Positions 48,458 through 58,139 of a stretch of 64,000 bases of DNA are shown piece by piece (position 1 is the stretch's first letter; each line of letters opens with the position of its first letter). This stretch comes from Struthio camelus (lineage: Eukaryota; Chordata; Aves; Struthioniformes; Struthionidae): NCBI RefSeq assembly GCF_040807025.1, contig NC_090947.1, positions 8,122,001-8,186,000 on the forward strand, read 5' to 3'. A program made the translations under genes and the position numbers. The notes below the pieces were generated by a model. It saw nothing but the letters and a program-made list of their open reading frames with translations. It had not been told where the DNA came from and ran no database searches.

Positions 48458-51400
48458 GTAAGTAGCATTTTGGATTTTTCTCCCTGCAGTACATGTCTCT
48501 GTGGAATATAATCCACCCAGTGACGGGAGAGAGTAAATGAGGGGCGATGCGAAGGGGCCGGGGGAATAGAGATAATTAAGGGAAACAGCTGCAAAAAGAA
48601 CGCTCTTAACTTCAGCATCACTAGAGAGTTTGTGGAAAGAGAGTCCCTGCTAGCGCAGAACATTTGCTCTGGCAACCCGAGACAGAAAAGCAGAGATTTC
48701 ACTGTTTGTAGTCTTTAACTCATCTGCTGTGCGTTACCTTCTAGCTGTTTGGGCTGCAGTGCTCCAGGCAGCTTTCCTTGCTGAGCACGGCGTCTTACAC
48801 ATACGGCAGTAGGACGGTGAATGGCTTAACAAAGAGCGGCCAAGATACTGATATTAATCCTGCTCATGTTTGGGCAGGGAATTTTGGAACTGTGAAAAAC
48901 AGGTACAGCTTGGCCGTGTGAATGAGATCATTCATTGCAGGCTTGAAACTCAAGAGTGGCTTAAAAGGAAGCGCAGACAGTCTTAACGCTGCCTTTTGGA
49001 TGGGGCAGGGTGACAGTGCAGATCTCAGTGCAGCCATAAACACGGATGTCGCGTTTCACAAGATTCAGCGTTCCATCATAGCTATGCAAAGTAAAACGCC
49101 ATAGCCCCCATTTAGCTGAAGCCTCTCAGAAACCTGTGTATTTCAGGCCAGAATGGGGATATAGTCCCAGGATTTAGTATTATGCGTCATAGAAGTAAGG
49201 CTTGGGATTTAGTGGGTGCAGTTACTAAGCACCGTCTAAACACGGTCCTTTGAAGGTCATGCCGAGGGCTGTTGGAGACGTGTGCTTCGGAAATTCCAGG
49301 GATATAGGATACGCTTCAAGTCCTTCTACAGAACTGTACTGCTCCTGAGGTTTCATACACAATTTAAGCTTTTATTTAAATAAAAAATAGTTTCCTGCTC
49401 TTCAAGCAATGCAGATACACTTGTGAAGGTTAACTAATACAGCGATAGTATCCTGAGTTTTCAGATAGACTGAAAAGACGGGTGAAATCCCAGGGAAGGA
49501 GGATTGTGGTCAGTATCTCTACAGGGCCCTGAGCTGCTCTTGAAGAATTATTCTGAAATGTATTAACACAAAATCCCAGCTATATTGCTAAGTATTTCTC
49601 TGCTAGACAATCGAGCAGGTATACTTGTCCAGCCTGCTTTATCCATGTGGCTGGAGCTACCTAAGAGGCCATTCCTTGCAACTTTAAGGATGTAAATAAT
49701 TGTTCTGTTGGCTGCTGGTATTTCCCCCTTCCTTCTGCCTTCCTTCACACCTGCAGGATAGGTCTTGGGCTTGGGGCTGGGGAGAGAAGATGCTAGGAGA
49801 AAGAAAGGAACTGCCTCTAAATGAGAAATGGTATCTCTCAGACTTTTTTCCTTAGGCTGCTTTCAGCTTAAAAAGTAGTAATTATTATCACCATTGCTAG
49901 AAAGGAAAGGGCTGTAACAGATCAGCTCGACGCAGGGCACACCAGCACAACAAACTCATTTAGGGAAGACGTTAACATTTCAGAGTGCTTCCAAGCACTG
50001 TGGTAAATTTTCAGGAGTGAAAACAGAGTAACTTCTGAATGTATTTTTGTTTAGAGAGTAGCAAGGCCTACTTTACATCTGTGGTTAACTTCTTCACTGA
50101 AAGTACACATGTATATTTGTGTGTACATGTGTGTATTGGGTAATTTGGTAACACAGAGGTGATAAAATTGTTTGTAAGGGCAGGGAGCCTAAGTCTCCCG
50201 TGTCTGTACAGGAACAAGGGGAATGGGCTTTTGGTGGGCAGAGCCATAGGACTCGGTAGCACTGGGGGCCCTTGGCTAGGAAAAACCGCACGTGGATTTC
50301 TGATTGCCAACATTTGCAAAGTATTCTCACCGTTCACCTCCAGCTCTCCTGTTGTCAGTACAGGAGGAAACCATGGCCATTTTTCAGGGGAATGTGCGAA
50401 ATATTATCAAAAATGGTTGCTGTGTTAGTTGTATACGTTATAATAGTTTCTACATTTTATGACATGTCTTACAGCATAGAAATAATTCATACTATCAGTG
50501 GCTTCATAGAGTAATTCTGGCCATTACTTGCTTTGCCCAGAAGCGCTGCTTTCCCCTGCTGACCCTTGCTTCTGGCAAGACGGACGCACTCTGCTTTAGG
50601 CATACAACTCATGACACTGGGCCCAAAGCGCCATCTTGCAGAGTGCCTTGAAAGGTCAAAGCTATAGCAACTTAAAACCTGTGTACGCCTTCATTACACA
50701 TTTAGTAGAAACAAAACCCTCCAAAAAGTTTGTTTTAAAAGCAAGGTCTATACCATCCTTGCGCGTTTTCAGTGGCAAACGCACCCACGTGAAATTATGC
50801 TTGCTCTTTTCATCAGTTAGTTAGTTTTCTGAAAGCAGGGACAGAAAAAACAGACAGCAAAAAAAACCCAACACCCCCCCCCCAAACAAATAAAAAAAAA
50901 TACCAAGCAAGAGCATTCTCATTTGTCCTCCCACCCTAAAATCCAAATTCTAAAATTAATCAAACGTCATTCGATTTTTTGCACGCGGTGTTTCGTGTTT
51001 GCAAACAGCACTGGCTCTGCCAAAGAGCAGCCAGAAAGCTCTGAATTGCAGCCCCAGGAAAAGGGAAGGGACCTGCCTGCCAGCGGCCTCAGACCGCCCA
51101 CGCACAACTCCCGCCGCAACTCCTGCCCCTCCGCCGAGGGGCCTCCCCGCGGCGATCCTGGGGGAAGTCAGGGTGCCTGTCAGTCCGGGTGGCGGAGGTG
51201 CAGACAGCTATTGTACAGCTTATCTCTTCTGGCAGTCAACATCACCGCAAACACACAGACGCATAGGATGTACACACACACACACACACACTAGTTTAAT
51301 ATAGCAATACGTTACTCTCTGGTACATGTCCATCTCTCAGATTCACGTCTGAACGAAGCAACATTTAGATGTGTCCCGACACTGTTTCACACGAGGTGAG

Positions 51401-54400
51401 CCAGGAACAGCTCCACACAACCCCAGCGCGGCACTGCGATAAAACCAATGAAAGATCTGTGTTGCTTCTGTCTCAAACCCTCATATCGCCAATCCATTGT
51501 TTCTTCTCTGAAAAATGCCCCAAAAGAACCTTACGGCCAAATCCAAGCTTTTCACTATCAAACTAGAGAGACTCTTCCGTTCATCTGCGGCGATGACACG
51601 AGGTAGCCTTTTATTCACGTATTTTTGGGGCAGTATTAGGGAGGTTTTCTGAGTAAATCTCTCTCAGCATAACCGGCTGCTTAAACTTCCGTTTCCTATC
51701 TCCCATCCCCCTAGGCGTACGTTTATTCCGAATATATCTTAGCAAATGACACCACAAAGGTATCTAGTGGTTAACGACACAGTGTTAAGGGGTCCCTAGG
51801 ACTATCCTAAGACGGGACCGAGAGAAGTGGGCCCAGGATCAGCAGCAAGCAGCAATAAGGAGGGGGGAATAAGCTACCTGTTAGTATGCTGTGAGAGAGT
51901 GTCCGCGTCAGGAGCTGATGCAGAAGAGCCAGGGAGCTGTAAATTCGCATCTCACCTCACTCGCCGTGGTTATCCATGTAGACAATTACTTGTTTTAATC
52001 TCAGGCACTGTTAATTTCATCTTTAAAATGAGCTCCTGTCACACTGTGTTAAGCACACTCCTGTGTGGGCACTTGTTTCAGAAGAATACTAATTGCATCA
52101 CGTTTATCAAAATGCTTGTGCAGAGAAGTACATTTTTGAGTTTTTCTTGAAAATAGGTGCTGAAACTTCCGGGCCTGAGAGGATACAAAGCAATCTTTCA
52201 GCTCGCCACAAGGTCACATGAACCACAAATGCTTAGTGACCTCTCTCTGCCCTTTTCCATCAGAAACGAGGATTAAAACCATGATCTCTGACACAGACTC
52301 GAAGCCACCCAGTACGAAAGGGCGATTTCATTAGCTAAGAGCAAAATTAAACTCTTCTGAGAGACAATCAGAGGAATGAAATTCAAAGCTGTGGGCGCTC
52401 GGAGTAGCGCGGTGGAAGGTGGCAGGGCCGGCTCTGCAGCGGCCAGGGGCAGGCTCGGCACCGGCCCGTCGCTCGCCGCCGGCAGGCCTCCGCTCCTGGC
52501 GCTCGCTCCTCTAGCACACCCAGCCAGCGTACGGCCCTCGCTGTGCTCCTCGCCTCCTGCTCCATCCGTACGCTTGGCTTTTCTTCCCTTCCCTAAATAA
52601 TTTGCCTGTTGTTGGCAACCTCATTTTAAAGGCACGCGTTATCAAACTATAGGCCACCCAGCCACACAGCTTTTTAACAGACCTTTACTTCAAATGCTGC
52701 TCCCTTAACAGCTGTTTTCTTTCGCCAGGCAACGTGCAAGTCATCAAGAGCCGCTCTGGTGCCTGACCCTCGCTTTCAGCTTTTCAGGCTCTACACCATC
52801 GTGAGGACTTGCACTTTCCGTGTCTGTGCCTTCAGTCTGTCTAGAGCTCTAGCTCACTCGGGGTTGGCGAGTTTTGTCTGTCATATCTTCACACCAGCGG
52901 GTACAGGATGCCAAGTACCTTGTCTGTTATCACACACTTAAGTAACAGTTCTGAAAGAGGTACAGATACTAGACCTGCCACTGGATTAGATAAGGTTGTT
53001 GACTGTGCACAGTAGACCGGGAAGACTAAGATAACCATGAAGAGGGTGAATCAATCAAAATGGGATAACGGTTTGTATTGCTTTCCAACTGAGCGCCACA
53101 AAGATTCTTCCAGAAGTCCATTAGCTCAGGCATTGCACTGAAGATAAATTAAGCAAGTATTATTCATTGCAATTATTCATTGCAATGCCCTTGTCAGTGA
53201 TGACAATTGGGGTGCAGGAAAAAGCATGGACTCCAAAGGATTGCCTGAGTCCAGAAAGCAAGGCTAATCCTAGGTCAGCACCTACAAAGGTACGAGCACG
53301 AGAATCACGTTCTGCACCTGAGCATAAACAGGCTGCCCAGCAGGGATTACCGGCGCCTTGGGAGGAGGACCAGTGACGCTGTGTAATCAGTGCAATACCT
53401 GGCACAGCTGGGGACCGCTCCGTCTGGGTCTAGACTGACCTGTAGAAATAGCAACAAGAACATGATGGTGTCTGTTCTTAACTATTTGTCCTCAATTTCC
53501 TTAACATCAAAAAATCCTGATGTGGAGTATCTTTCAATCTAAGCGCCCTTTGAAGGACTTATCCAGAGTACTGGGTGAAAGGGAAAGCAGATACAGTGTT
53601 TTCTACCTGGCTGTGCAGGACATAAACTTTTCATTTTAGGGCACATTGCAAAAAGAAAAGTCTAAATGAAACACTATCAAGCTGTGCTTTGCCTGCCACT
53701 ACTGACATATAAACCACTTCAAAGTGGTACATGCCACCAAGCCAGCAGGACATTTCCTTTCTTAGTATTGCCGTAGCGGGTGGTGAAGGAGGTGTCAGCT
53801 CAGAAAAATCCCAGAACCGGCATTAAAAATGTGCCAGGCTCCTATAATGGAGGTTGTCTATGCACATGGGATTGAATGCAGTTTGACAGGCATGAAGAGA
53901 AGAACATGCTCATGAAAAAGAAACAAAATTGTATGAACTGCCTGAACATTTTCTCGCTGTATATCTCACAGGATCTTCCAGGTATTCATTCTGGATGTGT
54001 CACAGGAAAGATGTTTTCATGCAAGATCACTCACTGCAGTGCTGAGGAGCGGGAAGGAAGAGAAAGAAGATAGAGTGCAATAGGCATTTTGGTCTGGAAA
54101 CAATGTATAGCGGTGTCTTACTGGGGGCTCTGGATTCCTGAGAAAACAAAGAGGATGTTTTTTAATTTGGGGGCAGATATCCTCTTTATCTGTAGAAAAC
54201 TTTACTTTCATCTCATTTTCTACTTATGAAATGGAAATGAAATAGAAATAAAAATGAAATGAAAGTACCTGCTTTTCAGAGATGTTTTACGAACTTGTAT
54301 GTGCTATACATGTGATCGATATTAACTCTTGCTCAATTCATTTTCTTTCTACCTTGATTTCTATAATTTGTGATTTTATCACATCATGCGATTTGATAGG

Positions 54401-57400
54401 GTAGCGCATAGATAGGATCAGATAGGCTCTCGCCCCAAGTACTAACGTCAGACAATAACGGCACCAACTAAAAGTTCCACAGCCCAGCCCCTGCCCCTCC
54501 ATCTCTCCCCATGAATTTTAAACAGGAAATAATTTTGTATTTTTCAGGAGCTGACACCTGTTCATCACGGTTATGCAAAAATATAGGTAAGACACATCTT
54601 AAAAACTGTTTACATACTTTTGCATGATTTGGTTTATTGCTGTAAATGACTTCTAGATCAGAAATACTGCCCCTGAAGAAGAACACTCATTTTTTTGCAG
54701 CACACTTTGACACTTACATTTTTTCAGTCACTTTACTTTCTTTTTCTCCTCCAAGAAAATAAAAATGGAAACATTTTGCAGAATGAGAGACTAGCACAGC
54801 ATCTGAGAGTTTTTCTGTCAATGCTTTTGGGAAGGTCAGATGTGATTCTTGGATTGCATGAACGCATGCACACAATGACGCTTGTCCTCTACTCCTCCCA
54901 TTATGTTAGTGAGAAAGGTGACAGAGCCATGTAAATAATTAGGTTGAAACTTTATGGCACGCCTCTAATCAATATCTACTCTAGAAAGGAAAGAGCGGTC
55001 TTGTGGTTAAGGCATTTATATAGGAGTTTGGGGTTCAATTCCTATTTTAAGTTTTCAGCTACATCTTCATGCTTCAGATGATTATCAACCTCTAAACCCA
55101 AGATAATTATTATCACCTTGCCCCCACCTTGTTTTATCTATGAAGTGCACAAGCAATCTGTGACAGCGATCAAGTGTGCGTACAGTGCTTGATCCAAGGG
55201 GGCCTTTAAACACTATCAGACAGCTCGCTGATCCAAAGCCAGTAGTGTCCCGTCCAGCCTTCTAGTAGAAATCAGGTCTGGTCTTGCCTCATATCATCTA
55301 TTTTCTCAGTAATGTCTCTCTTCTCAAGATGTTTTCCCCACAGCTTCAACATCTGAATGCTATTCATGACCAGTATGGTGCACTGGTATCTTGTTGTGCA
55401 GGCTGCTTTGCAAAGCCGGACTATTCAGAGTACCTACATGCCTTGAGTTTCAATCATACGGTTCACTTGGTTTGTTTGAATGAGTTTCCTCACATTTTAG
55501 AGATTCTCTTCATTGCTATGTGAGTGACTTTCCTTTTTACTTTCATGTCTTTAGAACAGCCTCATGTCTCTGACCCCCAGGTGATGGTGGAATTTAGGAG
55601 TGGAGACTTCAAGCTCATATTCCACAACCCCAAAAATGTGAGCGAGTTCAGCATGATCCTTTTCAAAGGGCATGAAAAGAAGCAGATCTGTGCACTCCAT
55701 GTGAGCAAAGAGAAAACCGTTCCTGAGAGTAACGTCAGCTACTGCCATGCAGAACATTCAAATAGCAGCACCACTTTCATTCTTAAAAATCTGGAAAGAA
55801 AGCACACCGACGTTTATACCTGCTGCCTGGAGATGTTTTTACCCCCTCCTTACATAGACTGCAGGATGAACGAAACCTATTTGTACATCCAAGGTAAGTT
55901 TACTTTTCTTCTGCCCTCCTTTCAGTTTTACTGGTAAGTAGACTCTGGGTATAGCTATGCTGCAGTGAAAAACGTGACTACAGTTTTCACAGATATTTCC
56001 AAGAGAGCTTAACCGTTCTTAGCAGGGGGGCTGGTAGCAATGGAGCTGTGTTAGCAGTGAGCTCAGCACGGCCTCTCCATAATTATTCACCGTCTTGGGC
56101 AGTTTTTGCAGCCCATGCTGAGATGCACATATTGGTGATGGTATCCAAGCTAGCCAGGCTACATCTTCTGGGTTATTGCAGCCCCACCTTTGCCTGCAGA
56201 AGAAATATTCCCCCTGCCCTTTGCCAAGCCACTGAAGGCAAATGTTACCTTATTTCTAGCAGGGGAACAAAGTCCATTCTGAGAGTTACCTGCAAGTGTC
56301 TAGGATAAAAAACCAGCTATCAAATATCAGTACTAGTAGTGGTACATGCAACTCTCTGATGACACACTGGGAGAAGAAGGAGTTCACCTCAGTGAAGCAG
56401 GCCTTCAGCTTGACAGCCTTCTTGGAGCAGAAGAGATGAACAGCTGTGGAGGATCTTTGCCCTTCTGCTGAGAAGGGCTTGGACTAACTCCAGCAGAGCT
56501 GCTGCACAAGACATTAATTTTGAATTGACTTTCACTCAGTGGCTCTTTGGTATATTAAGCTGAAAAAGCGAACAGTCTTTTTGCTTACACCCCTTCTTTG
56601 TTCTCCTTATAGATCAATAGCAGTGCTGTCCCTTCTGTTGTCCTTCTCTTTCTATCCTTTCCCTTCTCTCAACATCAGGACTAAGCAAGACAGAAGATTA
56701 AATGCTAAGGCTAAAATTATGTGGTTGGGTCAACTTGTCTATCAGTCCCCTCTGGACATAACATGTGTTGATCTAAGAATCAAGTCGCGTCATCCTTTTC
56801 ATTTGCAGTGTTTCCCAAAGCTGTCCATTTCCATTTGTCCTGGCAGATGCACATACCTATTGCTAGTTCTTTTGTGCTAGATCATCATTTTTTCCAGATG
56901 TGGGCAAGATTAATCTTGTGTCAGTTTGCCTTTCTATCAAAACACAGCTTTCAAAGTCTTCCCTTCTTTTAACTGGACGGTCCTTTAAATCACCCGTGCT
57001 GCTCACTGAATGTAAGCTTGCATCTTGCTCAGATCTTCAAGTCTGAGATGCCATCACACTCTCAAGCCTCGCTTGGCTTCTTTTCAGACAACACCTTCAC
57101 CCCTGAGTCAGCTTTCACCTCTCCTCCTGGAAAACTGTTGTCTTCTACTTCCCACTGAGTACACTTCCCCAAGACAGCAAAACCCTTCTCCATAGCTCAC
57201 TTCTGCCATTTCATTAATATGAAGAGAAGAGGAAACATAATTTGAAAAGTGAAAAGTTATCTTTAGGGAAAAAAAAAGAAAGTGCTAATTCTCATCAATG
57301 ACTTTTTTTGCCTCTCCATCTCCAGATAAGGAAGACTGCTTTTCATCAGGATTCATGTCATGGATAATTATTGGACTGATAGTGTTTGCCATGATTTCCT

Positions 57401-58139
57401 GTGTCTGCTGTGTAGTTGCCTGTTTCTTAAGGAACAAGGTAAGCAAGTCTATGAGATTCTGCACAACCCTTCTTTCAAGGGTCATGGATGGGGAACTTGA
57501 CTCAATGAGATTTAGAGGGTGGGATAGGCACATACTCAGCATGTGATATGTGTTTTGACAAAGAGACTGAGTTGTTAATGTACTACTGGAATTCAATCAC
57601 TGATGACAGAGCAGCTCAGATTTAATTTTTCTAAGACAGAATTGTTTATTGATTTAAAGACTGGGAATCAAAGAAAGAGGAGGAAAGCTGCACAGATCAG
57701 CAAAAAGACTTTGGTAAGCAATTCACCTGATTGTTTTCTTCAAGAGGGGAAAACAAATCATCAGTGGAGCAATTCCAGCTCTGTTCTGGAGCAAAACCAC
57801 TTAAATAAAAACCAGTTGGCTCGGGAAAGAAAAGAGATCACGGACATTAGTTATTTTTGTTGGACAGTGTCTGCTTTTCATTTTCAGTTTGTCCTATTCC
57901 AAGTTTTGTATGTGAACGCCTGTCTATTCTGACTTTATTATCTTCATTGAAAACAGTCTGATTAACTGTACTACTTAAAGAACAAAAGCAGGAGTGGGTG
58001 AGGTTGGGGACCACAAATTGAATTCATGGCATTTTCTCTCTGTTGGCAGAACCAGCAGTGTGAATCCAACTCCCATGAGTACAACAGCGAATACATGCCC
58101 ATGGCAGCAGTGAACGCAGCTAGAAAACCAAGAATCTGA
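48400..58139 (+). CDS. ICOS: ICOS, inducible T-cell costimulator (whole coding span, 4 exons, 199 aa)
   Basis: Costimulatory receptor of activated T cells; in the known family it binds ICOSLG and activates PI3K to support helper T-cell and germinal-centre responses. Coding exons are 48400-48457, 55555-55893, 57326-57438 and 58050-58139, giving 199 residues, the same length as human ICOS. Seen in the translation: leader about 1-20; IgV about 21-132; C65 and C83 matching the second human disulfide; C109 (with an extra C110) at the F strand; FLPPPY at 114-119 where mammals have FDPPPF; four N-glycosylation sequons (NVS, NVS, NSS, NET); stalk cysteine C137; a cysteine-rich transmembrane segment about 142-167; and YMPM at 185-188, followed by AAVNAARK, close to the mammalian ICOS tail. 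The B-strand cysteine is Phe42. Intron phases 1, 1, 0 match CTLA4. Its place downstream of CTLA4 on the same strand fits ICOS. Confidence 0.95.
51272..51291 (+). repeat. (AC)n microsatellite in ICOS intron 1
   Basis: About 10 uninterrupted AC units. Confidence 0.95.
52385..52580. promoter_or_regulatory. CpG-dense patch within ICOS intron 1
   Basis: CpG-dense sequence (GCTCGGAGTAGCGCGGTGG and GCCCGTCGCTCGCCGCCGGC) about 3 kb upstream of the IgV exon. Could be an internal promoter or enhancer; no exon recognised. Confidence 0.5.
54411..54470 (-). repeat. Possible SINE remnant
   Basis: GATAGGCTCTCGCCCCAAGT ACTAACGTCAGACAATAA vaguely follows the reverse-complement sauropsid SINE segment ('...gtctctgccccaaagagcttacagtctaaa...'). 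Weak. Confidence 0.25.
54990..55190 (+). repeat. tRNA-derived SINE (MIR-like, old)
   Basis: The head has a tRNA-like A box (TTGTGGTTAAGG) and B box (GGGTTCAATTCC) 33-35 nt apart, followed by the degraded core (CTTCAGATGATTATCAACCTC and GATAATTATTATCACC) typical of this old sauropsid SINE ('cctcagtttccccatctg...ggggataataatac'). Same strand as ICOS, in intron 1. Confidence 0.6.
55555..55893 (+). CDS. ICOS: ICOS coding exon 2 (IgV domain)
   Basis: 339-nt exon with acceptor gtctttag|aacag and donor caag|gtaagt, phase 1 at both ends. It carries QICALHV, VSYCHAEHS, DVYTCCLEM, the FLPPPY loop and ETYLYIQ. The B-strand position reads FKLIFHNP, so the usual Ig cysteine is Phe (codon TTC at 55620-55622). 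An extra cysteine follows the ligand loop (YIDC, C122). Confidence 0.96.
55894..57325 (+). other. ICOS: ICOS intron 2
   Basis: 1432-nt GT..AG intron, phase 1. Nothing recognised inside; the pyrimidine-rich part near 56580-57180 has no clear repeat identity. Confidence 0.88.
57326..57438 (+). CDS. ICOS: ICOS coding exon 3 (stalk and transmembrane segment)
   Basis: 113-nt exon with acceptor ctccag|ataag and donor aag|gtaagc; enters in phase 1, leaves in phase 0. It encodes the short stalk DKEDC, with one cysteine (CC in human), then a hydrophobic span with several cysteines ending VACFLRNK. Not a multiple of three, so skipping would shift the frame. Confidence 0.95.
57439..58049 (+). other. 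ICOS: ICOS intron 3 (with a candidate cassette exon)
   Basis: 611-nt GT..AG intron, phase 0. It contains the in-frame 57636-57713 candidate exon listed separately. Confidence 0.8.
57636..57713 (+). other. Candidate in-frame cassette exon within ICOS intron 3
   Basis: A 78-nt segment bounded by a T-rich acceptor (tttttctaag|acag) and a strong donor (ttg|gtaagc). Read in phase 0, as exons 3 and 4 require, it has 26 codons and no stop. It would insert a very basic juxtamembrane stretch including NQRKRRKAAQISKK between FLRNK and NQQCES. A shorter in-frame version could start at 57660. There is no known human counterpart that I recall, and no transcript evidence here. Confidence 0.3.
58050..58139 (+). 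CDS. ICOS: ICOS coding exon 4 (cytoplasmic tail)
   Basis: Acceptor ttggcag|aacc; 29 codons, then TGA at 58137-58139. It carries EYMPMAAVNAARKPRI, matching the mammalian tail with YMFM changed to YMPM. YMxM binds the SH2 domains of PI3K p85; without Asn at +2 it should not bind Grb2, as is known for ICOS and unlike CD28 YMNM. The reading frame stops here, so no counterpart of the short final human coding exon is needed. Confidence 0.95.
   Translation, partial: NQQCESNSHEYNSEYMPMAAVNAARKPRI

Larger units (their letters stand above)
48458..55554 (+). other. ICOS: ICOS intron 1
   Basis: 7097-nt GT..AG intron, phase 1. It contains an AC microsatellite (51272-51291), a CpG-dense patch (52385-52580), a 13-nt tandem repeat (about 53162-53186) and tRNA-derived SINE remnants near 54411-54470 and 54990-55190. 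No additional coding exon recognised. Confidence 0.85.
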
